A stretch of DNA of 64,000 bases from Actinomycetota bacterium (lineage in GTDB: Bacteria; Actinomycetota; Actinomycetes; S36-B12; CAIYMF01): NCBI GenBank assembly GCA_026393115.1, contig JAPLAU010000022.1, positions 62,001 through 126,000 on the forward strand. The letters run 5' to 3'. Position 1 is the first letter of the stretch; each line of letters opens with the position of its first letter. Both the position numbers and the translations under genes were made by a program. Positions 53,363 through 63,957 of this stretch are shown here, one piece after another. Below the pieces are notes generated by a model. It was not told the DNA's origin. It searched no databases and worked only from the letters and a program-made list of their open reading frames with translations.

Positions 53363-54718
53363 GTGGGCCGGCTCTTCGGCACCGACGGGGTTCGGGGGTT
53401 GGCAAACCGCGATCTTACGGCGGAACTTGCGCTCGACCTCGCGGTTGCCGCTGCCCATGTCTTGGGCGAGAGCGGTGAATTGCGCACCCACGACGGCGGT
53501 CGACCGCGGGCCATTGTGGGTCGCGACCCGCGTGCGTCGGGAGAGTTCCTTGAGGCCGCGGTAGTAGCGGGCCTCGCGAGTGCCGGCGTCGATGTTATTC
53601 GGGTCGGGGTACTCCCCACGCCCGCCATCTCGTGGTTGACCGATATGCACGACGCGGACCTCGGCGTGATGCTGTCGGCGTCGCACAATCCGATGCCCGA
53701 CAACGGCATCAAGTTCTTTGCGCGGGGTGGCCATAAGTTGGCCGACGAAATCGAAGATCGCATTGAGGCCCGGCTCGATGAACCGTGGGACCGCCCGGTG
53801 GGTGCTGCAGTAGGACGCATCACCGATCGCAACGATGCGGCAGCCGAATACGCCGCGCACCTTGTTTCGACCTTGCCCAATCGGCTCGATGGTCTCTTGG
53901 TAGTCGTTGACGGCGCCAATGGTGCGGCGAGTTACGTCGGCCCGCTGGCGTACCGCCTTGCTGGCGCCGAAGTCATTGAGATCCACTGCTCACCAGACGG
54001 CCTGAACATCAACGAGAATTGCGGTTCCACGCACCTAGGTGATTTGCAGCGCGCGGTGATTGAGCATGGGGCACACGCTGGTTTCGGCCACGATGGCGAC
54101 GCTGATCGCTGCCTCGCCGTCGATGCTGCAGGTCAGATTGTCGACGGAGACCAACTTCTGGCTTTGCTCGCCCTCGCCCTGCGCGATCGCGGCGAGTTGG
54201 CAAACGACACCGTGGTGGCAACCGTCATGGCCAACCTTGGATTCCGGCATGCGATGTCGCAAGCAGGTATTGCGGTGGTCGAGACAGCGGTGGGTGACCG
54301 CTACGTACTGGAAGAAATGCGCCGCGATGGGCACATCCTGGGCGGGGAGCAAAGCGGTCACATCGTGATGGGACGGCACGCGAACACCGGCGACGGAGTG
54401 CTGACCGCCCTGCACACGTTGGCGCGCATGGCTGAAGTCAATGCGACGTTGGCCGAGGTGGCCGGTGTGATGACACGCCTGCCGCAGGTGTTGATCAATG
54501 TTCCCGGCGTCGACAAGTCCCGCGTCGAGAGTGATCCGGTGGTGCAGGGCGCGGTGCTGGAAGCGGCAACTGCGTTGGGTTCCAGCGGACGGGTGCTGTT
54601 GCGGCCCAGCGGTACCGAGCCCGTTGTGCGGGTGATGGTCGAAGCGGTCGATGCTGCGCAGGCCGAACAGGTGGCGCAGGACTTGGCGCAGACTGTGGCA
54701 ACTGCCCTCGCTCTTTGA
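53363..54718 (+). CDS. glmM: Phosphoglucosamine mutase
   Basis: A 451-residue GlmM that converts glucosamine-6-phosphate to glucosamine-1-phosphate for UDP-GlcNAc. [16 protein letters not shown] opens the protein. The catalytic phosphoserine is Ser107 in [17 protein letters not shown], the metal loop is [13 protein letters not shown], and the phosphate loop is [12 protein letters not shown]. The GTG start 4 bases after rpsI fits the family N-terminus; the binding site is weak, so translation may be coupled. Confidence 0.97.
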   Translation: MGRLFGTDGVRGLANRDLTAELALDLAVAAAHVLGESGELRTHDGGRPRAIVGRDPRASGEFLEAAVVAGLASAGVDVIRVGVLPTPAISWLTDMHDADLGVMLSASHNPMPDNGIKFFARGGHKLADEIEDRIEARLDEPWDRPVGAAVGRITDRNDAAAEYAAHLVSTLPNRLDGLLVVVDGANGAASYVGPLAYRLAGAEVIEIHCSPDGLNINENCGSTHLGDLQRAVIEHGAHAGFGHDGDADRCLAVDAAGQIVDGDQLLALLALALRDRGELANDTVVATVMANLGFRHAMSQAGIAVVETAVGDRYVLEEMRRDGHILGGEQSGHIVMGRHANTGDGVLTALHTLARMAEVNATLAEVAGVMTRLPQVLINVPGVDKSRVESDPVVQGAVLEAATALGSSGRVLLRPSGTEPVVRVMVEAVDAAQAEQVAQDLAQTVATALAL

Positions 54719-54723
54719 CCGGT

Positions 54724-55710
54724 TCAGTCTCTGAGCGAATCGTCCTCAAGAACGCGAACCGTGCTGCCTCCAAGCAGAGCCTTGATGTGCTGGTTATTGC
54801 GCGATGTCAACTTGTGCTGAATCAGCAAGGTCAGACCCGCGGCGATCTGAATGGTCAGGATGTTGACGAGCAATTGGGCCAGTGATCCTCTCGCCTCGCC
54901 ACTGAGCCCGTAGTAGAAGGCCACCGCAACATTGGCCGCGGCCGGGACAGTGGTGACGGAAATAAACACCCCGACGAGGGCTCCGGACTTGGCTGTGGTC
55001 AATGAAATCATTCCGACAACGCCGGCGATCGCCGCGACGATCACCGACGTCCAGCCCACCTCATAGATGAAGGCGGTCTGGGGACGCGGCGCCAAGACCT
55101 CTTCACGCGAGATCACGTGGGTCGCGGCTAGGGCAGCCACCATGACGAAGGTTGCCACGATGCCGACAAGGAACCCCAACATCAGCGTGGCAAATGCCGC
55201 TCTCGCAACTCCCCATCGACGGCTGGCGATGCCGACCGCCGTCGCGGCGGTTGGTCCGAAGTCCGGCCCAACCACCATGGCCGCCACGATCAGAATGGGT
55301 GAGTCCGACATCACTCCAATTCCGGCAATCATGGTGGCGGCGATCATGAGGATGAGGTAGGTGCCACTCAGGGATGCATCTTCGGAGGTACGGCGGCTGA
55401 CCTCATCCCAGATCACCGTGTCGACGGGCGAACCCGGAACGTTTCCTTCAGCAGCAAGTGCCGCGCGAGACAACACGAGCCGCGGCTCGACGACGGTGAG
55501 GGTTCCGGCCGAGTCGACACCGACCTCGCGCAGCTCACTGATGATCATGTCAGCGGCCTCGCGCAACACGGTTGCGGTGATGACGTCTCCCTGCGGAATG
55601 ACACTCGACCCGGCGGTGAGCGACAGTGTGACGACGCCAGGGTGCCCGTCGAGTACCGAGGTTGTGGCCGCGGTGAGATGCGTCGGGACGACGATTCGAA
55701 GTTCGAGCAC
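54724..55710 (-). CDS. DUF389 family integral membrane protein
   Basis: About 328 residues. The N-terminal soluble part begins LELRIVVPTHLTAATTSVL and has the GDVITATVLREAADMIISEL segment; at least five hydrophobic spans follow (TYLILMIAATMIAGIGVMSD, ILIVAAMVVGPDFGPTAATA, FATLMLGFLVGIVATFVMVA, TSVIVAAIAGVVGMISLTTA and VGVFISVTTVPAAANVAVAF). This layout is the DUF389 pattern; function unknown. A GTG 36 nt upstream, at 55746, is the longer alternative start. Its stop faces glmM 5 bases away, and it is divergent from glmS. Confidence 0.88.
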   Translation of the reverse strand: MLELRIVVPTHLTAATTSVLDGHPGVVTLSLTAGSSVIPQGDVITATVLREAADMIISELREVGVDSAGTLTVVEPRLVLSRAALAAEGNVPGSPVDTVIWDEVSRRTSEDASLSGTYLILMIAATMIAGIGVMSDSPILIVAAMVVGPDFGPTAATAVGIASRRWGVARAAFATLMLGFLVGIVATFVMVAALAATHVISREEVLAPRPQTAFIYEVGWTSVIVAAIAGVVGMISLTTAKSGALVGVFISVTTVPAAANVAVAFYYGLSGEARGSLAQLLVNILTIQIAAGLTLLIQHKLTSRNNQHIKALLGGSTVRVLEDDSLRD

Positions 55711-55774
55711 GGAACTATGGTGCCGTATCCGGTCGGTGACGAGCACATGAAGGTGCGGGCACTACCCTTGACCC

Positions 55775-57625
55775 ATGTGCGGAATCGTGGGTTACGTCGG
55801 TGAGAAGCAAGCACTGACCGTTGTGGTCGAGGGTCTTCGCAGGCTTGAGTACCGGGGCTACGACTCCGCGGGTGTCGCGGTGGTGTGTGGTGATCGGCTC
55901 GAGACGCGAAAGAAGGCGGGCAAGCTCGCCAATCTCGAGGTGTTGCTCGGCTCAGACCCTCTCCCAGCGTCGACGACGGGCATCGGGCACACCCGTTGGG
56001 CAACGCACGGAGCACCGAATGACGTCAACGCGCATCCGCACGTGAGTGAGGATGGACGCATCGCGGTCATTCACAACGGCATCATCGAAAACTTTGCCGA
56101 ATTGCGTGCTGAATTGGCTGCTGACGGGGTGTTGCTGACCTCGGAAACCGACACCGAGGTGGTGGCGCACCTGCTGGCCGCGCAAAGCCCCCTCGTCGGT
56201 GGCGACCTCGCTGAAGCCATGCGTCAGGTATGTCGCAGGCTCGAAGGTGCTTTCACACTGGTGGCCATTGACAGTGAGCAACCCAATCTCGTCGTCGGCG
56301 CCCGTCGCAACTCCCCACTGGTCGTCGGACGAGGCGAGGGCGAAAACTTCCTGGCTTCGGACGTTTCGGCGTTCATCGCCTACACGCGCGAAGCGATCGA
56401 ACTCGGCCAAGATCAGGTTGTCGCGCTGACTCCTGAATCGATTGTCGTCACCACATTCGACGGTGAGCCCGCGGAGATCAGCGAATTCACGGTCACGTGG
56501 GATGCATCGGCTGCAGAAAAGGGCGGCTACGACACGTTCATGCTCAAGGAAATTGCCGAACAGCCGCGAGCCGTCGCCGACACCCTGCGGGGTCGAATCG
56601 GTCGCGAAGGTTTGCTGCAGCTCGATGAGATGCGTTTGGGCGACGTAGAACTGAGAGAGATCGACAAGATCATCATCATTGCGTGTGGAACCGCGTACCA
56701 CGCTGGTCTGATCGCCAAGTATGCGATTGAGCACTGGACTCGTATTCCGTGTGAGGTCGAGTTGGCGAGCGAGTTCAGGTACCGCGACCCGATCCTTGAC
56801 CGACAGACACTCGTTGTCGCCATTTCACAAAGTGTCGAGACCATGGACACTCTGATGGCGATGCGTCACGCGCGCGAGCAGGGTTCGCGCGTTCTTGCCA
56901 TCTGCAACACCCAAGGCTCGACCATTCCGCGCGAAAGTGACGCGGTGCTCTACACACACGCGGGGCCAGAAGTTGCTGTCGCCTCGACCAAGGCGTTCTT
57001 GACGCAGGTTGTCGCGTGTTACCTCGTCGCGTTGTATCTCGCACAGGTGCGAGGCAACAAGTTCGGCGACGAGATCGTCGCGATCTTGCGTCAACTGTCG
57101 GATATGCCGCAGAAGATCGATCTGATGCTTGACACCGTTGAGCCAGTACGCGAACTGGCGCGTGCATTCGTACATGCCCGTTCGGTCTTGTTCATCGGTC
57201 GTCACGTCGGCTACCCCGTCGCTCTCGAGGGTGCGCTGAAACTCAAGGAACTCGCGTATATGCACGCTGAGGGATTCGCGGCCGGTGAACTCAAGCACGG
57301 ACCCATCGCACTGCTCGAAGAAGGACTGCCGGTGATCGTGGTGGTTCCATCACCACGTGGTCGCAGTGTCATTCACGAAAAGATCGTGTCGAACATTCAA
57401 GAAGTACGAGCCCGCGGAGCGCTCACCATCGTGATCGCTGAAGAAGGCGACGAGTCAGTGACGCCGTACGCCGATCACATCATTCGGGTTCCTGAGTGTC
57501 CGACCTTGATGCAGCCGCTGTTGGCAACGGTGCCGCTGCAGGTCTTCGCATGTGAGATGGCCACGGCCAAGGGTCATGACGTTGACCAACCACGCAATCT
57601 CGCCAAGTCCGTCACTGTCGAGTAA
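55775..57625 (+). CDS. glmS: Glutamine-fructose-6-phosphate aminotransferase (isomerising)
   Basis: A 616-residue enzyme that makes glucosamine-6-phosphate. Cys2 is the glutaminase nucleophile (MCGIVGYVG), followed by LEYRGYDSAGVAV, GHTRWATHG and HNGIIENF. The two SIS domains carry CGTAYHAGLIAK and SQSVETMDTL. The final LPRNLAKSVTVE-like PRNLAKSVTVE is complete. No glmS ribozyme is visible in the short upstream region. Confidence 0.98.
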   Translation: MCGIVGYVGEKQALTVVVEGLRRLEYRGYDSAGVAVVCGDRLETRKKAGKLANLEVLLGSDPLPASTTGIGHTRWATHGAPNDVNAHPHVSEDGRIAVIHNGIIENFAELRAELAADGVLLTSETDTEVVAHLLAAQSPLVGGDLAEAMRQVCRRLEGAFTLVAIDSEQPNLVVGARRNSPLVVGRGEGENFLASDVSAFIAYTREAIELGQDQVVALTPESIVVTTFDGEPAEISEFTVTWDASAAEKGGYDTFMLKEIAEQPRAVADTLRGRIGREGLLQLDEMRLGDVELREIDKIIIIACGTAYHAGLIAKYAIEHWTRIPCEVELASEFRYRDPILDRQTLVVAISQSVETMDTLMAMRHAREQGSRVLAICNTQGSTIPRESDAVLYTHAGPEVAVASTKAFLTQVVACYLVALYLAQVRGNKFGDEIVAILRQLSDMPQKIDLMLDTVEPVRELARAFVHARSVLFIGRHVGYPVALEGALKLKELAYMHAEGFAAGELKHGPIALLEEGLPVIVVVPSPRGRSVIHEKIVSNIQEVRARGALTIVIAEEGDESVTPYADHIIRVPECPTLMQPLLATVPLQVFACEMATAKGHDVDQPRNLAKSVTVE

Positions 57626-57628
57626 CGC

Positions 57629-58003
57629 ATGATCGTCGGTATTGGCGTCGACGTGGTTGATTTGCCACGCTTTGAGCGTTCACTGGTGCGCGCACCTAGA
57701 TTGCGAGATCGCCTGTTCACGCGTGGTGAGAGTGAACGGGCTGACGGAACGCCACGTTCTCCGGCCTCGCTAGCGGTTCGGTTCGCGGCGAAGGAGGCAG
57801 TCGCAAAAGCGCTCGGAGCCCCTGCCGGGTTGGAGTGGCATGACTGCGAAATTGAGACGCTCGATGATGGGCGTCCGGTACTTCACGTGCGTGGTTCGGT
57901 GTTGGAAGCAGCGCGCACTCACGGCATCACCCGGTGGCACGTGTCGATGAGTCATGACGGGTCCGTGGGTATCGCCACGGTCATTGCGGAGTCGGACTCA
58001 TGA
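57629..58003 (+). CDS. acpS: Holo-[acyl-carrier-protein] synthase
   Basis: A 124-residue phosphopantetheinyl transferase that activates acyl carrier protein from CoA. The metal Asp is in [14 protein letters not shown], and the conserved Glu in [29 protein letters not shown] completes the signature. It is coupled to the nnr gene by a 4-nt overlap. Confidence 0.96.
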   Translation: MIVGIGVDVVDLPRFERSLVRAPRLRDRLFTRGESERADGTPRSPASLAVRFAAKEAVAKALGAPAGLEWHDCEIETLDDGRPVLHVRGSVLEAARTHGITRWHVSMSHDGSVGIATVIAESDS

Positions 58004-59508
58004 GGCTGGCATTTGGGGTCGATCAGATTCGGGCAGCCGAATCGCAGTTGTTGGCACGCGATGGTGACGAGACCGTGATGCGCCGTGCCGCCACGGGTCT
58101 GGCAGTGACGTGCGGGCGTTTGCTGGTGTCGTTACGGGGACGAGTGACCGGGTCGCGCGTCGTGCTGTTGGTGGGTTCGGGAAACAACGGCGGTGACGCC
58201 CTGTGGGCGGGGGCCCGGTTGGCCGAGCGAGGTGCGCAGGTCACCGCCATTCAATTGGGTTCGGTGCTCCACGAAGGAGGTGCACGTGCTCTGCGTGTGG
58301 CCGGGGGGCGCGTGGTTGCGGTGAGCGATGGCGAGTCGCTGATCGAGTCAGCAGACCTTGTCATTGACGGCATCGTCGGAATCGGGGGTCGGGGCGCGTT
58401 ACGTTCGGATGCTGCTGCCCTCGCGCGCACCTGTCTGCGCAGTGGTGCTGTCGTCGTGGCTGTCGACCTTCCGAGCGGAGTTGATGCTGATACAGGTGCA
58501 GTCGCTGAGCCTGACGCGGTCATTCGCGCTGATGTGACGGTGACATTCGGTGCTCTGAAGCCGGGTTTGCTCGTGATGCCGGCGGCCGAACTCGCCGGAG
58601 TCGTCGAACTCGTCGACATCGGGCTCGGCCCGTTTCTGACTGCGCATCTGGCGGTGGCAACCACCTTGCAGGCGAACGACATTGCGCTTGCGCTGCCGAC
58701 GCCCACTCACGATGACCACAAGTACTCGCGTGGGGTGGTCGTGGTCGATGCAGGTTCGACGCCATATCCGGGCGCCGGTGTTCTTGCCACGGGTGCGGCC
58801 CGGGTGGGGGGCGCAGGCTTGGTGCAATACGGAGGAGCATCGTCGGACCTTGTCGCTGCGCGCTACCCCGACGTGGTGGTCGCAGACATTGCCGGGCAAC
58901 GAGCAACCGCCCACATTGTCGGACCGGGTCTCGCGGGAGAGGCACCGTCGCCCGAGGTACTTGGCGTGAGCGAGCCGGTGCTGCTTGATGCCACGGCTCT
59001 TCGCTGGCTAGCCGACTCGGTTGTCTGGCAGCAGGCTCTTGCTGCCCGCGTTGAGCGCGGTGCTGTCACGGTGTTAACACCTCATGAAGGTGAGTTTCGT
59101 GCGCTCGGCGGATCGGGCGAGCAGGTAGACCGCGTGGGAGCGGCCAAGGCCGCCGCTGCACGCTGGGGCGCCGTGGTGTTGTTGAAAGGTGCGACCACCG
59201 TGGTCGCCGAGCCCGGTGGCCAGGTGTGGATCAATCCCATGGCACCGCCGGCGTTGGCGACTGCGGGTAGTGGCGATGTCTTGTCCGGACTTGCGGGGTC
59301 GTGGTTGGCGGCCGCGCACGCTCGAGCGCTGGCTGACGGCCATGGATTGACGGCAATCGCAGCCGGTGAAGCAGTCGCGGGAGCGGCGTGGGTGCACGCT
59401 CTTGCCGCCAGAGTGGCCCAAGGCGATCCCGTTGCCCCGATTGCAGCCCTTGATGTTCTTGAGGCGCTTCCTCGCGCGTTGGCGGTCGTGCGCGGAGTCG
59501 ATCAATGA
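58000..59508 (+). CDS. nnr: Bifunctional NAD(P)H-hydrate repair enzyme (epimerase/dehydratase)
   Basis: A 502-residue protein with two domains. The N-terminal YjeF/NnrE-like epimerase has [20 protein letters not shown] and [15 protein letters not shown]. The C-terminal ribokinase-like dehydratase (NnrD) has [44 protein letters not shown] and [18 protein letters not shown]. Repairs damaged NADHX/NADPHX. Overlaps acpS and alr by 4 nt. Confidence 0.96.
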   Translation: MRLAFGVDQIRAAESQLLARDGDETVMRRAATGLAVTCGRLLVSLRGRVTGSRVVLLVGSGNNGGDALWAGARLAERGAQVTAIQLGSVLHEGGARALRVAGGRVVAVSDGESLIESADLVIDGIVGIGGRGALRSDAAALARTCLRSGAVVVAVDLPSGVDADTGAVAEPDAVIRADVTVTFGALKPGLLVMPAAELAGVVELVDIGLGPFLTAHLAVATTLQANDIALALPTPTHDDHKYSRGVVVVDAGSTPYPGAGVLATGAARVGGAGLVQYGGASSDLVAARYPDVVVADIAGQRATAHIVGPGLAGEAPSPEVLGVSEPVLLDATALRWLADSVVWQQALAARVERGAVTVLTPHEGEFRALGGSGEQVDRVGAAKAAAARWGAVVLLKGATTVVAEPGGQVWINPMAPPALATAGSGDVLSGLAGSWLAAAHARALADGHGLTAIAAGEAVAGAAWVHALAARVAQGDPVAPIAALDVLEALPRALAVVRGVDQ

Positions 59509-60653
59509 CGGCGCCGCAGGGGGTGGCCGCGTGGGCCGAGGTTGATCTGGCCGCAATTAGGTCAAACACTGCAACTCTGCGCAATGCCTCCGGTGTCGAT
59601 GTGATGGCGGTGGTGAAGGCCGATGCGTACGGACACGGGTTGATAGAGAGTGCGCGCGCCGCGCGTGAAGGCGGCGCAACCTGGCTTGGCACCGCGTTTG
59701 TCAACGAGGCACTTGCCCTTCGGGCCGCCGGTGACGAGGGCTTGCTTCTCGCGTGGTTGCATCCGCAGGGCGCCGATCTTTCAGGTGCGATGTCAGCGAA
59801 TATCGACGTGTCGGTGTCGAGCGTGCAGTTACTGGGTCAGGTCATCGACGCGGCCCGAGCAGTCGGTCGTGTGGCTCGCGTTCACTTGAAAGCCGACAGT
59901 GGCCTGTCGCGAGGGGGAGCGTCGAGTTCAGAGTGGGACGAACTCGTCGCGCTCGCAGTTCGGGCTCAACGTTCCGGCGCTATCGAGATTGTCGCCTTGT
60001 GGTCTCACGTCGCGTTCGGTGACGAACCGTTTCATCCGGCGGTTGATGCGCAGGCTGGCGCTTTCGATCGTGCCTGTTCGGCGGCAGCGTCGGCGGGTGT
60101 CGGCGACGTCCTTCGACATTTTTCGAGTTCCGGACCAGCCCTGAGACGGCCCGATCTTGCCTTCGACATCGTTCGCCCGGGACTGGCCGTGTACGGGCTC
60201 TCACCGGGCGCCGCTGTGGGTGAAGCGAGCGAACTTGGCTTACGTCCTGCCATGACACTTCGATCAACCGTTGCGCAAGTTAAATCGGTTGAGGCCGGAG
60301 TGGGCGTTTCCTACTCCTACCGATACACGACTGCGCAGGCGACGCGCTTGGCACTCATTCCGATCGGGTACGCCGACGGAATTCCGCGGGCGGCAACGAA
60401 CCAAGGCCCCCTCCTGGTGGGTGGGCAGCGAACGCAGATAGCCGGAACCGTGTGTATGGATCAAGTGGTGGTTGATCTTGGTCCGCAGTCGTCGGTCAGC
60501 GTGGGTGACGAGGTCGTGGTGTTCGGCGACGGAATCGATGGCGCGCCCACTGCCGCCGACTGGGCTCACGCCAGCGGAACGATCGTCTACGAAATCATCA
60601 CGCGTATCGGTCCTCGAGTTGCTCGCGTCTACGTAGATGACGCTCAGAGATGA
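59505..60653 (+). CDS. alr: Alanine racemase
   Basis: A 382-residue PLP enzyme producing D-alanine for peptidoglycan. PLP lysine Lys38 lies in VMAVVKADAYGHG. The second catalytic base Tyr falls in GVGVSYSYRYTTAQ, where the family usually has SYG; this is a variation but the Tyr remains. GTVCMDQVVVDLG follows. ATGA overlaps on both sides. Confidence 0.96.
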   Translation: MTAPQGVAAWAEVDLAAIRSNTATLRNASGVDVMAVVKADAYGHGLIESARAAREGGATWLGTAFVNEALALRAAGDEGLLLAWLHPQGADLSGAMSANIDVSVSSVQLLGQVIDAARAVGRVARVHLKADSGLSRGGASSSEWDELVALAVRAQRSGAIEIVALWSHVAFGDEPFHPAVDAQAGAFDRACSAAASAGVGDVLRHFSSSGPALRRPDLAFDIVRPGLAVYGLSPGAAVGEASELGLRPAMTLRSTVAQVKSVEAGVGVSYSYRYTTAQATRLALIPIGYADGIPRAATNQGPLLVGGQRTQIAGTVCMDQVVVDLGPQSSVSVGDEVVVFGDGIDGAPTAADWAHASGTIVYEIITRIGPRVARVYVDDAQR

Positions 60654-61717
60654 CGCGTTCGCCGTGGCTCGCTGTGGGACTCGGTGCCGCACTTGCTGCG
60701 GGTGCCGCTCTCGGCGTTGCCGCCGAGCGGGTAGTCGTTGGTCGCTCACTACGTACTGATCCCGAGGGTGATGAACCATTCGGAACGTTGCGTTCACCGT
60801 CGGTACAGGTGCGGGCCGCCGACGGTGCGATCCTGCATGTTGAGGTTGACGAACCGCTCATCTCAGTCGACGATCTCACGATTATCTTCTGTCACGGCTA
60901 CTGCCTGGACCTCGATTGCTGGCATTACCAACGACGTGATCTGCGTTCGCTGGGGCGGCTGGTTTTCTGGGATCAACGCGGACACGGTCGCTCAACGCGA
61001 GGTCCGGTGCGGTACGGCGCCGACACCATCGAGCGCTTGGGCCTCGACCTTGAACTCGTGCTCGATGCGGTAGCTCCTGACGGACCGGTTGTCGTGGTGG
61101 GGCATTCCATGGGTGGCATGACAGTCATGGCGCTCGCCGGGCAACGGCCCGACCTCTTCGGTACGCGAGTGCGAGGAGTGGCGCTGCTCGGAACAAGTGC
61201 GAGTGGCTTGGGTGAAGTGATGCTGGGCCTGCCCGCACCGGCCGCTCGCATCGCGCATCGACTCGCACCGGTAGCGGCCGCAGTTCTCGCCCGAACGGAT
61301 TCGGCGCAATCGCTCGCACGCGATCGCGCTAACGACCTCGGATTGCTCCTGACGCGCACGTACTCATTTGGCTCGTCGGTGTCGCCCGCGATCAACGCGT
61401 TTACTGCCGAGATGTTGGCGAGCACTCCGCTGGAGGTGATGGCCGACATCCTTCCGTCCTTCGAGCAGCATGATGCGGTGGCATCGCTCGCTGCCTTTCA
61501 TGGTGTTGAAGGATTGGTGATGGTCGGAACGAACGACCTACTCACGCCCGCATCGCATAGCCGCGAAATCGTGCGCCATGTTCCCGGAGTCGAGTTCGTC
61601 GAACTTCCTGATACCGGTCACATGCTCATGCTGGAGCGCTACCCCGAAGTGAATGCGCACCTGCGGGCGTTGGTCGCACGTGTGCGGGCGTCAGTCGCGG
61701 GAGTCGCAGCATCGTGA
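60650..61717 (+). CDS. Alpha/beta-fold hydrolase with N-terminal membrane segment
   Basis: A 355-residue hydrolase. Residues of about 5-28 (WLAVGLGAALAAGAALGVAA) form a signal anchor. IIFCHGYCLDLDCWHYQ precedes the nucleophile elbow GHSMGG; Asp in VGTNDLLTPASHS and His in LPDTGHMLMLE complete the triad. Substrate unknown; the gene is a standard neighbour between alr and tsaE in actinobacteria. Confidence 0.92.
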   Translation: MTRSPWLAVGLGAALAAGAALGVAAERVVVGRSLRTDPEGDEPFGTLRSPSVQVRAADGAILHVEVDEPLISVDDLTIIFCHGYCLDLDCWHYQRRDLRSLGRLVFWDQRGHGRSTRGPVRYGADTIERLGLDLELVLDAVAPDGPVVVVGHSMGGMTVMALAGQRPDLFGTRVRGVALLGTSASGLGEVMLGLPAPAARIAHRLAPVAAAVLARTDSAQSLARDRANDLGLLLTRTYSFGSSVSPAINAFTAEMLASTPLEVMADILPSFEQHDAVASLAAFHGVEGLVMVGTNDLLTPASHSREIVRHVPGVEFVELPDTGHMLMLERYPEVNAHLRALVARVRASVAGVAAS

Positions 61718-62205
61718 ACGATCAACTTCCTGCAGACTTCGTCGTCGAAGATGCGCAGTCGATGCGTGCGTTAGGTGCGATGGTTGCGACGTGGGTTGCC
61801 GCAGGAGATGTCGTGGTCTTGTCGGGGCCGTTGGGCGCGGGCAAGACAACGTGGGTACAGGGATTCGCTGAGGGGCTTGGTGTGCGAGGCCCCATTACAA
61901 GTCCTACATTCGTGATTGCACGTTCGCACCCGTCGGTCGTTGATGGTCCGGCGCTGGTACACGTTGATGCTTATCGACTCAACGCTGCAATCGAATTCGA
62001 AGACCTCGGCCTCGACGCCGATCTTGATCGATCGGTCGTTGTCGTTGAATGGGGAGATGACGTTGCCGAAGCGCTCAGTGACGATCGTTTAGTAGTGCGC
62101 ATCGAGCGCTGTGAAGTATCTGAAGTCGCGGCAGCGGATGGCGCCGACGGCCCTCGGAGCGTCAGGGTGGTCGGATATGGAACGAGGTGGGTTGAGTCGT
62201 TGTAG
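61714..62205 (+). CDS. tsaE: tRNA t6A biosynthesis ATPase TsaE
   Basis: A 163-residue P-loop protein: SGPLGAGKTT (37-46), ITSPTFVIAR and HVDAYRLN. It works with TsaB and TsaD to add threonylcarbamoyl to A37 of ANN-decoding tRNAs. GTG start overlapping the hydrolase stop. Confidence 0.97.
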   Translation: MNDQLPADFVVEDAQSMRALGAMVATWVAAGDVVVLSGPLGAGKTTWVQGFAEGLGVRGPITSPTFVIARSHPSVVDGPALVHVDAYRLNAAIEFEDLGLDADLDRSVVVVEWGDDVAEALSDDRLVVRIERCEVSEVAAADGADGPRSVRVVGYGTRWVESL

Positions 62206-62251
62206 TGGTAACGTCGCGGTCGTCCGTACTCCGAGTCGCTGAGGTGTGTGC

Positions 62252-62746
62252 ATGTCTGGGCCCCTTTCCGAAAGCCCCGTGAACGAAAACGCGTCGGGCG
62301 CTCGTGCCTCCCGCCGCCGGGGCACCCTCGCCGCTGTCGCAGCGATCGGGGCTGTGGTGCTGGTAGCGGTGGTGGTGGGTGGTGCGATCAGTACCCGTGC
62401 AGATCGGGCCGGAAAGTTTGGCTCACCGGTGAATTCGTCAACGTCGGCTTCTCCCACCACGTCGTCGGTGAGTGCGACACAGGCTGCGTCGAACACCGCG
62501 ATCACGTCAATCACTGTCGCGCAAAGTGCAACGGGTGTTCAGGTGTCGTGGCCCGCTACCGCGGGCTTGAGTTACACGGTCACAGCAATGCCGAGCATGG
62601 GGGTTCGCACAACGCACCTCGTCACACCGACGACTTCCGGTACAGCGACCGACACCTTGGCCGAGTTGGCCGCCGGAACGTCCTACATATTCAACGTGTG
62701 CGACTCGACCGGACCGTGCACGCCTACTGTCACGTTCACTCCGTAG
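62252..62746 (+). CDS. Membrane-anchored or secreted protein with a fibronectin III-like domain
   Basis: A 164-residue protein not recognised as a whole. It has one hydrophobic span (TLAAVAAIGAVVLVAVVVGG) after an Arg-rich cytosolic start, a Ser/Thr-rich linker (SSTSASPTTSSVSATQAAS), and a fibronectin III-like domain (VQVSWPATAGLSYTVTAMP and LAELAAGTSYIFNVC). The ATG has GAGG upstream. It is inserted between tsaE and tsaB and is followed by a C-rich tract. Confidence 0.75.
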   Translation: MSGPLSESPVNENASGARASRRRGTLAAVAAIGAVVLVAVVVGGAISTRADRAGKFGSPVNSSTSASPTTSSVSATQAASNTAITSITVAQSATGVQVSWPATAGLSYTVTAMPSMGVRTTHLVTPTTSGTATDTLAELAAGTSYIFNVCDSTGPCTPTVTFTP

Positions 62747-62747
62747 C

Positions 62748-62784
62748 CTCCCAACCCCTAGCCCCCAACCCCCCCCAACCCCCT
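62748..62784 (-). repeat. C-rich tract (minus-strand G-quadruplex motif)
   Basis: CCC-AA-CCCC-TAG-CCCCC-AA-CCCCCCCC-AA-CCCCC on the plus strand. Read on the minus strand it gives five G runs of 3-8 joined by loops of 2-3 nt, between the anchored protein gene and tsaB. Confidence 0.85.
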
Positions 62785-62821
62785 CACCGTCTGACCGGCA
62801 GGTCTGTGCTTGCATGAGGCC

Positions 62822-63466
62822 ATGATCCGACTCGCGCTCGACACGTCCTCGGCGGCGGTCGCTGTTGCGGTGGTCGATGACACTCGAGTGCTGGCAACCG
62901 AGATCGTGAACGCTGAGCAGCGTCAGGGTGAGACACTCGCGCCGTTGGTGCAGCGGGTGCTCGCGCGTGCGGGCAATGTGAAACCCGACGAGGTCGTGGT
63001 GGGCGTTGGCCCTGGGCCATTCACGGGTCTACGTGTGGGGCTCGTGACGGCGGAGGTTCTTGCTCGGGTGTGGCACGTTCCGCTAGTCGGGGTCTGCTCA
63101 CTCGATGCCATCGCACTCGCTCATGCAGGGGGTGCGGTCGCGGTGGCGACCGATGCTCGACGGCGCGAGGTGTACTGGGCGACGTACGACGCCGACGGCA
63201 TGCGAGTAGGTGGCCCAGCCGTGGGTGCACCCGACGTGGTGGCGGTGGAGTTGACCGGTCGCGTGGTGGTTGGCGTAGGAGCCTCGCGCTACCGAGCTCA
63301 ATTCGAATCTGCCGGTTGCGATGTGCGTGAGGCGCAAGCACTCGATGCCGCGTACCTTGCCATCCTTCTCGCGGGGCATCCTGAACTCGGGCTCGCGCCC
63401 CGGCCGCTGTACTTGCGTGCACCGGATGCCGTAGAGCCACGTGCGCGTGTGAAGGCGCAGCCATGA
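62822..63466 (+). CDS. tsaB: tRNA t6A biosynthesis protein TsaB
   Basis: A 214-residue TsaD-like protein that stimulates Tsa[16 protein letters not shown] opens the actin-like fold, and [20 protein letters not shown] is diagnostic. The ATG is chosen because GAGG is directly upstream; a TTG 12 nt earlier is possible. Overlaps rimI by 4 nt. Confidence 0.96.
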   Translation: MIRLALDTSSAAVAVAVVDDTRVLATEIVNAEQRQGETLAPLVQRVLARAGNVKPDEVVVGVGPGPFTGLRVGLVTAEVLARVWHVPLVGVCSLDAIALAHAGGAVAVATDARRREVYWATYDADGMRVGGPAVGAPDVVAVELTGRVVVGVGASRYRAQFESAGCDVREAQALDAAYLAILLAGHPELGLAPRPLYLRAPDAVEPRARVKAQP

Positions 63467-63957
63467 CGGCATTACCGGGCGTCAGCATTGAGCCGTTGCG
63501 TTGGTGGCAACTTCGCGAATGTGTTGCGATTGAGCGAGTCGTTTTTCCCAGTACAGCCTGGAGTGAGGAATCATTCTGGGGCGAACTCGCTCGCTCGCCG
63601 GAGAGTCGCTACTACGTCACTGCTGTGCGTGAAGCAGACACACCGACTTCCGAGTCGGTAGTGATTGGCTACGCGGGGCTCGCCGCACTTCCTCCCGAAG
63701 CGGACGTTCAAACGATCGCGGTCGAGGAATCGGCACGTGGAATCGGACTGGGTCGGGCCCTCTTGGATGCACTGATCGACGAAGCCGTCCGCCGACACTG
63801 CACCACGGTGATGCTTGAAGTAGCCGATGACAACGATCGGGCGATTGAGTTGTACGAACGCCGAGGATTTGAGTCGATCTCGGTGCGGCGCGACTACTAC
63901 GGCCCTTCCCGCGATGCGCGCATCATGCGTTTGCGAGTGGGGGTGACCTCAACGTGA
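63463..63957 (+). CDS. rimI: Ribosomal protein S18-alanine N-acetyltransferase
   Basis: A 164-residue [23 protein letters not shown], then the acetyl-CoA pyrophosphate loop [20 protein letters not shown] and [20 protein letters not shown]. In E. coli it acetylates S18. It is commonly between tsaB and tsaD. Confidence 0.95.
   Translation: MTALPGVSIEPLRWWQLRECVAIERVVFPSTAWSEESFWGELARSPESRYYVTAVREADTPTSESVVIGYAGLAALPPEADVQTIAVEESARGIGLGRALLDALIDEAVRRHCTTVMLEVADDNDRAIELYERRGFESISVRRDYYGPSRDARIMRLRVGVTST

Noticed and set aside
55746-55774. glmS ribozyme upstream of glmS
   Set aside because: The gap to the divergent DUF389 gene is too short and no ribozyme core was seen.
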